From Cyclobacteriaceae bacterium (lineage in GTDB: Bacteria; Bacteroidota; Bacteroidia; Cytophagales; Cyclobacteriaceae): DNA of 7,687 nt. This document shows, one piece after another, positions 1-5,929 of the stretch. The stretch lies in NCBI GenBank assembly GCA_028279155.1, contig JANQST010000563.1, forward strand, positions 1 to 7,687. The letters are read 5' to 3'. Both the position numbers and the translations under genes were made by a program. Numbering within the stretch: the stretch's first letter is position 1; every line of letters begins with the position of its first letter. The notes under the pieces were generated by a model. That model made no database searches. It was not told the origin of the DNA and saw only the letters and a program-made list of their open reading frames with translations.

Positions 1-131
1 ATGGAACAAAGAATCTTCTTAAGTACGGAAATGTTTTCGCTCCAATCTTATTGCTACTAATCTATGCATTTGCACGAAGGCTTCGAAATCAGAAGAAAAG
101 GCAACGATGGATGCAAGGTAATTTTGAATAA
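1..131 (+). CDS. 3' end of a GldG-like ABC-transporter auxiliary protein (partial)
   Basis: Only the last 42 codons are present; the reading frame enters from the left edge (first whole codon at base 3) and stops at TAA 129-131. The fragment has a short run NLLKYGNVF, one hydrophobic helix (APILLLLIYAFA) and a very basic tail (RRLRNQKKRQRW). A single membrane anchor close to the C-terminus followed by positive charges is how GldG-type (ABC_transp_aux) proteins end: a large extracytoplasmic domain held by a final helix. The following gene is a DUF4340 protein, which commonly sits directly after the GldG-like subunit in ABC-2 type export operons, and this context carries most of the assignment. 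Whether this belongs to the gliding-motility GldAFG complex or to a related transporter cannot be decided from 42 residues. The coding nature is fairly sure, the family name less so. Confidence 0.6.
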   Translation, partial: GTKNLLKYGNVFAPILLLLIYAFARRLRNQKKRQRWMQGNFE

Positions 132-141
132 ATAGCAGGTT

Positions 142-1041
142 ATGAAACTATCACTGAAAAACTTATTGATCATTCTCGGCGCGCTACTGGTTTTATATTT
201 TGGTGTGCAGTTCACCAAAAGCGATGGAAGGAGCAAATCACTAAGAAGTGAGTTGGTGGAAATTGATACTGCAAAAGCCACCATGGTTGAAATTTCTGGT
301 CCTAAAGGTGATGTAAAGCTTACTAAAAACAATGAAGGATGGGCTGTGACACTTAGTGGAGGAGAAAAGGCGACCAAGGAAAATGTGGTAAAATCACTTT
401 TGCAAACGCTAAACACCATCGAACCAAGCAGGCTGGCTTCAAGAAAGAAAGAAGCCTGGAGAGATTACGAGGTGGATTCCACGGGAACCCGAGTTAAAGT
501 TTACAATGGGGATAAGGTGGCTACAGATATCGTCCTGGGAAGATTCGGAGTAGAAGGTCAACAGAGTTTCTATTCTTTCGTCCGACTTTTCGAGGATGAA
601 AATGTATACGTCGCGAATGGATTCATGAAAATGTCAATCTACGAAACTGCAAATGACTATCGTGATAACTCTGTATTAAGACTAAAAAAGGATTCCTTAA
701 CTCAGATATCATTTACATATCCTGAAGGTTCATTTGCGCTTGTAAATAATGATGGCTGGTTCCTTGGAAATCAGAAAGCTGATAGTGCTTCTGTTGCTGG
801 CTTTTTCCAAGGATTGAACTATACAACAAGTAAAGAATTCTACGAGGATGAAGTAGTGAACTACACACATTCGGTTGTCTTTTCCTTCTCCAATGCAGCT
901 GATATTATAATTGAAGGGATGAAAGGAAATGGGACTGCAATTGTCAAATCATCCGAAAATGGCAATGAAATATTCAATGATGCTTTGCTTTGGGACATGA
1001 TTTTCAAGGATCCGGTTGTTTTTGCCGCGACACTAGAATAA
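142..1041 (+). CDS. DUF4340 domain-containing membrane-anchored protein
   Basis: A 299-residue protein. Residues 6-24 (NLLIILGALLVLYFGVQF) form one N-terminal membrane helix after a short basic start, so the body probably lies outside the cytoplasmic membrane. The rest has the DUF4340 layout: repeated beta-rich units such as 'VEISGPKGDVKLTKNNEGW' near residues 49-68 and a second 'FALVNNDGWFLG' near 198-209, each followed by a short helix predicted to pack on the strands (KENVVKSLLQTL; DSASVAGFFQGL). DUF4340 proteins have no established biochemical activity; they are usually encoded beside ABC-2 permease, ATPase and GldG-like genes and are presumed to be transporter accessory subunits. Here the start lies 10 bases after the stop of such a gene, so the two are almost certainly co-transcribed. 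No good Shine-Dalgarno sequence is seen (only AGCAGG). Start choice is supported by the helix directly after it. Confidence 0.85.
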   Translation: MKLSLKNLLIILGALLVLYFGVQFTKSDGRSKSLRSELVEIDTAKATMVEISGPKGDVKLTKNNEGWAVTLSGGEKATKENVVKSLLQTLNTIEPSRLASRKKEAWRDYEVDSTGTRVKVYNGDKVATDIVLGRFGVEGQQSFYSFVRLFEDENVYVANGFMKMSIYETANDYRDNSVLRLKKDSLTQISFTYPEGSFALVNNDGWFLGNQKADSASVAGFFQGLNYTTSKEFYEDEVVNYTHSVVFSFSNAADIIIEGMKGNGTAIVKSSENGNEIFNDALLWDMIFKDPVVFAATLE

Positions 1042-1069
1042 GATCATATTTAATTAACTTAGTACTTGC

Positions 1070-1089
1070 GAAACTGAAAACACAGTTTC
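1070..1089 (+). other. Short hairpin between the DUF4340 and thioredoxin genes
   Basis: GAAACTG (1070-1076) and CAGTTTC (1083-1089) form a perfect 7-bp stem with a 6-base loop. There is no run of T after it, so it is not a classical terminator. It lies 10 bases before the start of the next gene and might affect mRNA stability or translation, or be chance in AT-rich spacer. Confidence 0.3.
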
Positions 1090-1105
1090 TAACGTTAATA
1101 TGGTT

Positions 1106-1642
1106 ATGAAAGCGTACAAGTACATTTTAAGCCTGATTTTGGTCATTTCTCTATCTTCATGGAATTTTCCTGAAGTTGAAGAAGGAGGTGTGAAATGGCT
1201 TACTTTCGAAGAAGCTGTTGCCCTACACAAGGAAAATCCTAAAAAGATGCTTATTGATCTTTATACGGATTGGTGTGGATGGTGCAAAGTAATGGACCGC
1301 GAGACGTACAGCAACGAAACGCTTTCTTCCTACATCAACGAGAATTTTTACCCGGTAAAATTCAATGCCGAACAAAGAGAGTCGGTTGTGTTTGACGGAC
1401 ACACATTTAACTTCATTCCACAAGGCAGAAGAGGAGTGCACGAACTTGCGGCCGCACTGACCAGAAATCAATTGAGCTACCCAACCACTGTCTTCATGGA
1501 TGAGGAGCTACGAATCATTCAGCCTATTGCTGGATATCTTAAGCCTAAACAAATGGAGCCCATCCTTAACTTCATTGGTGACGATCATTATAAAACCATT
1601 GCTTGGGCCGACTACAAAAAGGGGCATATTAGTTCGCTCTAA
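1106..1642 (+). CDS. Exported thioredoxin-fold protein with CGWC active site
   Basis: The frame is open from ATG 1100 (180 residues), but the ATG at 1106 (178 residues) gives a better signal peptide: MKAYKYILSLILVISLSS, a basic start then a hydrophobic core, with likely cleavage soon after. No lipobox cysteine is present. The mature part is a thioredoxin fold of the Thioredoxin_7/DUF255 kind: 'LIDLYTDWCGWCKVMDRETY' holds the redox pair Cys59 and Cys62 (numbered from 1100) on the first core strand, and 'SYPTTVFMD' gives the cis-proline Pro128 before the next strand. A loop near residues 98-124 separates the two, as in Bacteroidota members of this group. Expected role: thiol-disulfide exchange in the periplasm, perhaps reducing or isomerising disulfides with electrons from a DsbD-type protein; no partner gene is visible. 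It lies 58-64 bases after the DUF4340 gene and may be read from the same transcript. Confidence 0.8.
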   Translation: MKAYKYILSLILVISLSSWNFPEVEEGGVKWLTFEEAVALHKENPKKMLIDLYTDWCGWCKVMDRETYSNETLSSYINENFYPVKFNAEQRESVVFDGHTFNFIPQGRRGVHELAAALTRNQLSYPTTVFMDEELRIIQPIAGYLKPKQMEPILNFIGDDHYKTIAWADYKKGHISSL

Positions 1643-1659
1643 AATGCAACCTTTGTTGA

Positions 1660-1682
1660 TTTTCTTTATCTCTTAAAGAAAA
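1660..1682 (+). other. AT-rich hairpin after the thioredoxin-fold gene
   Basis: TTTTCTTTA (1660-1668) and TAAAGAAAA (1674-1682) are perfect reverse complements, a 9-bp stem with a 5-base loop. It lies 17 bases after the thioredoxin-fold stop. The stem has a single G-C pair and no T-tract follows on either strand, so it is a poor intrinsic terminator. It might be a weak 3'-end structure. The rest of the 1643-1793 spacer shows no promoter box that I would defend. Confidence 0.25.
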
Positions 1683-1793
1683 GAAAACTCAAAACCATGA
1701 AATGAGCATAATGCTAAACCTAATCATTGAGCCATATTGGTTAGATATGATGTTGAATTGTAGCAAATCGCTTATTTCCCAACTTTTAAACAT

Positions 1794-2534
1794 ATGAAAA
1801 GATCATTTTTAATCACCTTGATGGGTGTACTTGTTGCAGGTTTCACCTTTGCTCAATCAGAAGAAACTAGAAGCTTATCCTCATTTTCCAGAATTTCAGC
1901 CAACGAAGGAATTGATGTTTTTATTAAACAAGGAGACAAGGAAGAAGCACGAATCGTGTCAAGAAATATCGACCTTGAAGATGTATTGACTGATGTAAGT
2001 GGAAGTCGACTTAAGATTCACCTGGATGGTGATCGTCATCGAAATATTGATGTGGAAGTATATGTAACGTATAAATCCATCAACGCAATTTCAGTTTCCT
2101 CTGCGGCTTCATTAAGAGCTGATGGAGTGGTGGAGTCAGATGGTGACTTTGATGTTAGTGTAAGTAGCGCAGGTGACCTGGAAGCCAGTATAAAGGCAGA
2201 TGATTTATCGTTGGATGTTTCCAGTGCTGGCGATGCAGAGTTAATCGTAAATGTAGACGAAATAGAAGCCGATGTCTCTAGTTCGGGAGATATTGAAATA
2301 GAAGGAACTGCTCGGATGCAGGACGTTCAAGCCAATAGTGCCGGAGAATACGATGGCTATGATGTTGAAAGTGAAGAAGTGGATGTGAGTGCAAGTAGTG
2401 GTGGTACGGTAAAAGTATCAGTATCCGAAAAGGTGGATGCGAGAGCTAGCAGCGGTGGAACAGTGCGTTACAAAGGTTCTCCGAAGTATGTGGATGTAAG
2501 TTCAAGTAGTGGGGGATCAATAAAAAAGTATTAA
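1794..2534 (+). CDS. Secreted GIN-domain (DUF2807) protein, first of a tandem pair
   Basis: A 246-residue protein with a clear signal peptide (MKRSFLITLMGVLVAGFTFA, cleavage predicted after Ala20 before QSEET). The mature protein is a 'head GIN' domain (DUF2807), a beta-helix-like fold. The N-terminal part (SFSRISANEGIDVFIKQGD) matches the usual opening of the domain. From about residue 101 a turn of the form S-S-[AS]-G-[DT] recurs: the first glycines of successive turns are at 127, 146, 165, 184, 203, 221 and 240, so the coil length is 19 residues with one 18-residue coil. Each turn follows a D-V or D-A strand, fitting a right- or left-handed solenoid. The mature protein is rich in Asp, Glu and Ser and is not anchored by a lipobox or a sorting domain. 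Function is unknown; members are often called putative adhesins or envelope-stress proteins. The gene ends 10 bases before its paralogue. Confidence 0.88.
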   Translation: MKRSFLITLMGVLVAGFTFAQSEETRSLSSFSRISANEGIDVFIKQGDKEEARIVSRNIDLEDVLTDVSGSRLKIHLDGDRHRNIDVEVYVTYKSINAISVSSAASLRADGVVESDGDFDVSVSSAGDLEASIKADDLSLDVSSAGDAELIVNVDEIEADVSSSGDIEIEGTARMQDVQANSAGEYDGYDVESEEVDVSASSGGTVKVSVSEKVDARASSGGTVRYKGSPKYVDVSSSSGGSIKKY

Positions 2535-2544
2535 TATTTGTTTC

Positions 2545-3297
2545 ATGAAAAAGTCAGTAGCTAGTTTATCGCTAATCGTTCTCCTATTAGGTGGCGTATT
2601 AGCTCAGTCCGAAGAGACAAGATCACTTTCGTCATTCTCTCGTGTAAGTGCACAAGAAGGAATAGATGTATACATGAAAATTGGGGATAAAGAAGAGGCA
2701 AGAGTAGTTGCCAAAGGGGTGGATATAGAGGATGTAATTACGGATGTGAGTCTCGGTCGATTAAAGATTGAGATAGATGACAATGATCGTTGGAGCAGGA
2801 ATAGAGATCGGGACGTGGAAGTCTATGTCACATTCAAATCAGTAGACGCTCTTGCTGCCTCTTCTTCAGCTTCTATCCAGGTGGAAGACAGAATTGAAAC
2901 AGATGGAGATTTTGATGTGGATGTTTCCAGCTCAGGTTTTATCAGTGCCAATATAAAAGCAGATGATCTTTCTATTGATGCTTCAAGCTCCGGTGATGTT
3001 GAATTGAAGGTGGAAGTAGATGAAATTGAGGCAGATGTGTCAAGCTCTGGTGATATTGAGATAGAAGGGTCAGCAAAGATGCAGGATATTCAAGTGAGCA
3101 GCAGTGGTGATTATGATGCGTACGATGTTGAATGTGAAGAGGTTGATGCGAGTGCCAGTAGTGGTGGATCCATTAAAGTGAGCGCTTCAGAACGTGTTGA
3201 TGCCCGTGCAAGTAGTGGCGGATCTGTGCGCTACAAAGGTTCTCCAAGGTATGTTGATGTAAGTTCAAGTAGCGGCGGATCTGTGAAAAGATATTGA
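2545..3297 (+). CDS. Secreted GIN-domain (DUF2807) protein, second of a tandem pair
   Basis: A 250-residue paralogue of the preceding gene. The signal peptide (MKKSVASLSLIVLLLGGVLA) differs in sequence, but the mature start QSEETRSLSSFSR is identical. By hand alignment about 158 of roughly 226 mature positions match (near 70%). The turn glycines fall at 131, 150, 169, 188, 207, 225 and 244, exactly the same 19-residue spacing and the same single 18-residue coil as in the first copy. Differences: a four-residue insertion in a charged loop (DDNDRWSRNRDRD), more SSSG than SSAG turns, and a lone cysteine at 197 where copy one has Ser. Only 10 bases separate it from copy one, so both lie on one transcript, closed by the terminator at 3320-3351. 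A function cannot be named; two secreted solenoids made together might form a hetero-assembly. Confidence 0.88.
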   Translation: MKKSVASLSLIVLLLGGVLAQSEETRSLSSFSRVSAQEGIDVYMKIGDKEEARVVAKGVDIEDVITDVSLGRLKIEIDDNDRWSRNRDRDVEVYVTFKSVDALAASSSASIQVEDRIETDGDFDVDVSSSGFISANIKADDLSIDASSSGDVELKVEVDEIEADVSSSGDIEIEGSAKMQDIQVSSSGDYDAYDVECEEVDASASSGGSIKVSASERVDARASSGGSVRYKGSPRYVDVSSSSGGSVKRY

Positions 3298-3319
3298 GTG
3301 TTGTAAACAACATTCATTG

Positions 3320-3351
3320 AAAGCCTGCATAGTTTTGTGCAGGCTTTTTTT
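3320..3351 (+). terminator. Intrinsic terminator of the GIN-gene operon
   Basis: AAAGCCTGCA (3320-3329) pairs perfectly with TGCAGGCTTT (3338-3347), a 10-bp stem with a GC-rich core and an 8-base loop, and a run of seven T follows (3345-3351). It starts 22 bases after the stop of the second GIN gene. This is a textbook rho-independent terminator for the plus strand and the clearest one in the window. Confidence 0.88.
3330..3337 (+). promoter_or_regulatory. Candidate -7 promoter box inside the terminator loop, for the TPR gene
   Basis: The hairpin loop reads TAGTTTTG, a full match to the Bacteroidota -7 element TAnnTTTG. A start site about 6 bases further would give a leader of roughly 12 bases before the ATG at 3355 and would leave the hairpin out of the new mRNA. 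The upstream -33 element is not convincing: TTG at 3301-3303 is 26 bases away, which is longer than usual. The motif is short and T-rich, so chance is a real alternative. Confidence 0.35.
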
Positions 3352-3354
3352 GTT

Positions 3355-4404
3355 ATGAAAATCAGATCAAAACTTCTTTCAGCGATTTTTGTTTTTCTCT
3401 TTTTAACCGCTTGTGAATCGGATCAGGATCGCCGGGATAGGTTTTTCCAAATGGGAAATCTTGCATTAGAAGATGGTAACCATACAAAGGCAGTTGATCT
3501 GTTTAATGAATCGTTGAAGATCGATCCGAATTTCGCTTATGCACTTAATAACAGGGGTGTCGCCAAGATGGAAGTGAACCATCCCTATGAGGCAATTCTT
3601 GACTATAACCAGGCGCTCCAGAGACAACCGGATTACCTGGACGCTCTTTTCAACCGTGCCTATGCCTATGAGTCAATTGGTAGTTTTGATAAGGCCTTGA
3701 ATGATGTAGATAAAATCATGAGTTTGAAACCGGATTCGGCTTTCGTCTTTTTTTACCAGGGTCTGGTGCAGACGAAAACCAGAGCTTATGATCAGGCACT
3801 TGAAAGCTTTGTGATGGCAGACTCATTGAACCCTTTGAATCCTGAAACCATCATCAACATTGCCACCGTACACTATTTGAAGGGAGATCTCAAGGCCGCA
3901 TCCGAAATCGTGGCACAAGGACTTGATCTAAACCCCAACGACCCGAATGCCTCAAACCTCCTTAGTCAGATTCATCTTAAGAATGAAAATTACCTGGCTT
4001 CATTGGTTGAAATCAACCGTGCACTTGATGCTGTTCCCCAAGAACCTTACTTTCTCAATAACCGCGGTTACATCTATCTGCAAATGGATTCATTGGACCT
4101 GGCATTGGAAGATATTGATCAAAGTATTTTACTCAACCCTAAGAATGGGTGGGCCTACCGAAACAAAGGAATTTACTTTCTGAAAAAGGAAGATTACAAT
4201 CAGGCCATCCGTTTGCTTGATAGAGCGGCAGAAGAGCCCGATTTCATTGACGAGGTTTACAATTATTTGGGAATAGCCTATCAAAAGAGTGGAGATCAGG
4301 GAAAGGCATGCGAGGCATGGATTATCGGAGCTGAGAAGAACGAAGAATCAAGTATTAGATTATTTAATCAAAATTGCGAAGGCTCCTTTACAAACAGCAA
4401 TTGA
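3355..4404 (+). CDS. TPR-repeat lipoprotein
   Basis: A 349-residue protein. The N-terminus MKIRSKLLSAIFVFLFLTAC is a lipoprotein signal peptide with lipobox LTAC, lipid-modified Cys20, followed by ESDQ. The rest is a chain of about nine 34-residue tetratricopeptide repeats from near residue 27 to 330. Typical pieces are 'MGNLALEDGNHTKAVDLFNE', 'ALNNRGVAKM...PYEAILDYNQAL', 'FLNNRGYIYLQ...DLALEDIDQS' and 'AYRNKGIYFLKK'. TPR solenoids bind peptides or proteins, so this is probably a periplasm- or outer-membrane-attached scaffold; no enzymatic domain is present. An in-frame GTG at 3337 would add six residues but lies inside the terminator hairpin and would spoil the signal peptide, so ATG 3355 is preferred. 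There is no Shine-Dalgarno sequence; only three bases separate the terminator's T-run from the start. Its last 37 bases overlap the end of the convergent membrane-protein gene. Confidence 0.88.
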   Translation: MKIRSKLLSAIFVFLFLTACESDQDRRDRFFQMGNLALEDGNHTKAVDLFNESLKIDPNFAYALNNRGVAKMEVNHPYEAILDYNQALQRQPDYLDALFNRAYAYESIGSFDKALNDVDKIMSLKPDSAFVFFYQGLVQTKTRAYDQALESFVMADSLNPLNPETIINIATVHYLKGDLKAASEIVAQGLDLNPNDPNASNLLSQIHLKNENYLASLVEINRALDAVPQEPYFLNNRGYIYLQMDSLDLALEDIDQSILLNPKNGWAYRNKGIYFLKKEDYNQAIRLLDRAAEEPDFIDEVYNYLGIAYQKSGDQGKACEAWIIGAEKNEESSIRLFNQNCEGSFTNSN

Positions 4405-5108
4405 TTCAGCGATACAATGTGACAGAAAAATACGATGGGAACTACTAAGGTTGGAAGGAGCACAAAAGGAAAGTAGAACACCGCAATATTTTGGGGTTGC
4501 CCGCCTAAAGTATATTCGTAAAAATATGGCGTATAAGAAACAGCTCTCACTACAATATTGATGAGTAGCGCAAGTGCAGCAAAATTCCATATAATTGCTC
4601 CAATCCTGTTTTTACTCCGACTACCAATCATGAATACCCCTACAAAGGGTGCCGTAATGCCTGATATAATATCAAAATTGGAACCCTCGAATGTTAATTC
4701 CATACCAACCGCTCCAATGATTCCCAGCCATAGCAATACCATTTCTACCGGTACCCTAATAATATGAATATAAGTAAGAGTTGTGATCGGCATTTTATTC
4801 AGAAATGTCCTTGTCTTTTTATAGATAAGAAGCACCAAAATGGATAAAACGGTAACTCCCACGAAGATCATCAATCTGGGAGGTGATGAAAAGTCCTGGA
4901 AGAAGCCATTGAATGTTAAAATAGAAACGAGGAAAATCCAGACACATAGTAGTGTGAGGATGATCGTAGGGGTGAAGTTCCTTCTACCTGCTGCGACAAA
5001 GTTTACTGCGTAAAAAATGAATCCTACTGCAGCAGCTACTATTGCCAGAAACGTACCACTTATATAAGCAGGTATATTTTCCATATTAGGGCTTGGGTCA
5101 GGATGCAT
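4368..5108 (-). CDS. Seven-helix integral membrane protein of unknown function
   Basis: A 246-residue protein on the minus strand with about seven hydrophobic segments, near residues 16-38, 48-70, 79-96, 109-135, 147-162, 168-190 and 209-232. Conserved-looking pieces are 'IIRVPVEMVLLWL' (charged Arg118 and Glu122 within helix 4), 'FEGSNFDIISGITAPFVG' (140-157) and 'FPFVLLPTLVVPIVFFCH' near the end. I recall a widespread family of uncharacterised bacterial membrane proteins with the same FEGxNFDI and HxxSxxQLL blocks, but no function or name for it. The start is either ATG 5108 or the ATG at 5084 (MENIPAYISG); neither has a Shine-Dalgarno sequence, and the extra eight residues are polar and Pro-rich. 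The gene is divergent from the NUDIX gene (113-base spacer) and convergent with the TPR gene, overlapping it by 37 bases, with no terminator of its own visible at the overlap. Confidence 0.8.
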   Translation of the reverse strand: MHPDPSPNMENIPAYISGTFLAIVAAAVGFIFYAVNFVAAGRRNFTPTIILTLLCVWIFLVSILTFNGFFQDFSSPPRLMIFVGVTVLSILVLLIYKKTRTFLNKMPITTLTYIHIIRVPVEMVLLWLGIIGAVGMELTFEGSNFDIISGITAPFVGVFMIGSRSKNRIGAIIWNFAALALLINIVVRAVSYTPYFYEYTLGGQPQNIAVFYFPFVLLPTLVVPIVFFCHIVSLNQLLFVKEPSQF

Positions 5109-5164
5109 TTACAATTTATGGAATTTCCTTACTGAGGGGTTTATTGTATGCCGATAGTTTGATG

Positions 5165-5200
5165 TTTTTCGACTAACTAAAAATTATATTGGTCGAAAAA
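5165..5200. promoter_or_regulatory. Perfect 9-bp inverted repeat, candidate operator
   Basis: TTTTTCGAC (5165-5173) and GTCGAAAAA (5192-5200) are exact reverse complements separated by 18 bases, so the centres are 27 bases apart. The repeat lies between the divergent membrane-protein and NUDIX genes, with the right arm directly upstream of the candidate -7 box of the NUDIX gene. Two half-sites at this spacing could bind a dimeric or tetrameric regulator. The long AT-rich spacer argues against a terminator. No regulator gene is encoded in the window. Confidence 0.45.
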
Positions 5201-5214
5201 TGGTTACTAATTTG
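5189..5214 (+). promoter_or_regulatory. Candidate promoter of the NUDIX gene
   Basis: TTG (5189-5191) and TAATTTG (5208-5214) resemble the -33 and -7 elements of Bacteroidota promoters, but the -7 box lacks one base of TAnnTTTG and the spacing is a few bases short. The stretch TTACTAATTTGCG is nearly the same as TTACTAACTTTGCG at the SRP RNA gene, apart from one base. A start site at about 5219-5222 would make the mRNA leaderless or nearly so. Confidence 0.35.
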
Positions 5215-5221
5215 CGGAATC

Positions 5222-5869
5222 ATGAAATTAGACCCATTAGCACAGTTTTTCGAAAAACGATTAAAGCAGGAAATGCCTGGAGCCCAGGCGCATAATTTGA
5301 TGCTGCCTAAGCTCAAGAATGGTACTGGAATTCGGTTTAAGCACGAAGGTCAGGCCAGGGAAGGTGGAGTGCTGATTTTGTTTTATGAGGAAGATGGAAT
5401 CGTTCGGTTTCCGCTAATCGAGCGTCCCGAATACAATGGGATTCACAGTGGGCAAATTGCATTACCAGGTGGAGGAAAAGAAGCATCAGACGATGACTTA
5501 ATTCAAACTGCTCTTCGAGAAGCCGAAGAAGAAATAGGAATTAACAAAAGTGATGTTCGGGTTTTAGGTAGCCTCTCACAATTCTTTGTTGGTGCCAGCA
5601 ATTATGATATTTTGCCAGTCATTGGTATAGCGAATCAAGTCCCTGATTTCATTCCGGATCGACGTGAAGTAAAGGAGATCATAACCCCGGCAGCCAAGGA
5701 TTTACTGGACCTGGAAAAAAGAAAAACAAGAGATATTGACGTTCGAGATGGGTATATTCTATCCTCTCCCTATTTTGACCTTCAACAAAAAATGGTATGG
5801 GGGGCAACAGCCATGATGTTGAGTGAATTAGTGGTTATATTAAATGAGTTTAACATTTCTGAGCAATAG
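5222..5869 (+). CDS. NUDIX hydrolase, CoA-pyrophosphatase type
   Basis: A 215-residue protein with start at ATG 5222. An upstream in-frame TTG at 5189 would add 11 residues, but it overlaps the promoter region. The NUDIX box is at residues 85-107: glycine, then 'TALREAEEEIGI' (96-107) with Arg99, Glu100 and the metal-binding Glu103 and Glu104. The glutamate of GX5E is replaced by Asp91, which is common in this subfamily. Just before it, 'HSGQIALPGGG' (75-85) is the block typical of the NudL/NUDT7 CoA-diphosphatase group, and the late 'WGATAMML' (193-200) also fits those proteins. Expected reaction: Mg-dependent cleavage of coenzyme A or CoA derivatives to 3',5'-ADP and 4'-phosphopantetheine, in the cytoplasm. 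Substrate is inferred from family and not proven. The gene is a single unit divergent from the membrane-protein gene. Confidence 0.87.
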   Translation: MKLDPLAQFFEKRLKQEMPGAQAHNLMLPKLKNGTGIRFKHEGQAREGGVLILFYEEDGIVRFPLIERPEYNGIHSGQIALPGGGKEASDDDLIQTALREAEEEIGINKSDVRVLGSLSQFFVGASNYDILPVIGIANQVPDFIPDRREVKEIITPAAKDLLDLEKRKTRDIDVRDGYILSSPYFDLQQKMVWGATAMMLSELVVILNEFNISEQ

Positions 5870-5892
5870 CTAACAGAACCATAATTTTCTGA

Positions 5893-5925
5893 TTGCATTG
5901 GCTATTCATCTGACTTCTATATTCG
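5893..5925 (+). promoter_or_regulatory. Candidate promoter of the small acidic gene
   Basis: TATATTCG (5918-5925) matches TAnnTTTG at all but one defined base. TTG triplets at 5893-5895 and 5898-5900 give spacers of 22 and 17 bases, within the range known for Bacteroidota promoters. The box ends only four bases before the ATG at 5930, so a transcript from it would be leaderless or nearly so. Confidence 0.35.
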
Positions 5926-5929
5926 AGTC

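Noticed and set aside
1711..1755. Possible regulatory dyad and promoter before the first GIN gene (AACC/GGTT, ATCAT/ATGAT, TGATGTTG)
   Set aside because: The arms do not nest into one structure and the -7-like box matches only four of six defined bases.
2150..2534. Repeated AGTAGTGG-like stretches in the GIN genes as a DNA repeat or CRISPR-like array
   Set aside because: The repeats follow the 57-base coding period of the protein coils, vary at silent sites and have no constant repeat-spacer pattern.
3299..3312. TGTTGT-AA-ACAACA dyad just before the terminator
   Set aside because: The two-base loop is too tight for a stable RNA hairpin and the site sits between a stop codon and a strong terminator; probably chance.
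3337..3354. GTG start for the TPR lipoprotein
   Set aside because: It lies in the terminator hairpin and would put six extra residues before a well-formed lipoprotein signal peptide that begins at ATG 3355.
4289..4561. A 90-codon plus-strand frame following the TPR gene
   Set aside because: It starts inside the TPR gene in another frame and continues antisense to the membrane protein, whose seven hydrophobic segments show which strand is coding.
5189..5221. TTG start for the NUDIX protein
   Set aside because: The extra 11 residues match nothing in the family and the bases overlap the likely promoter; ATG 5222 is the better start.
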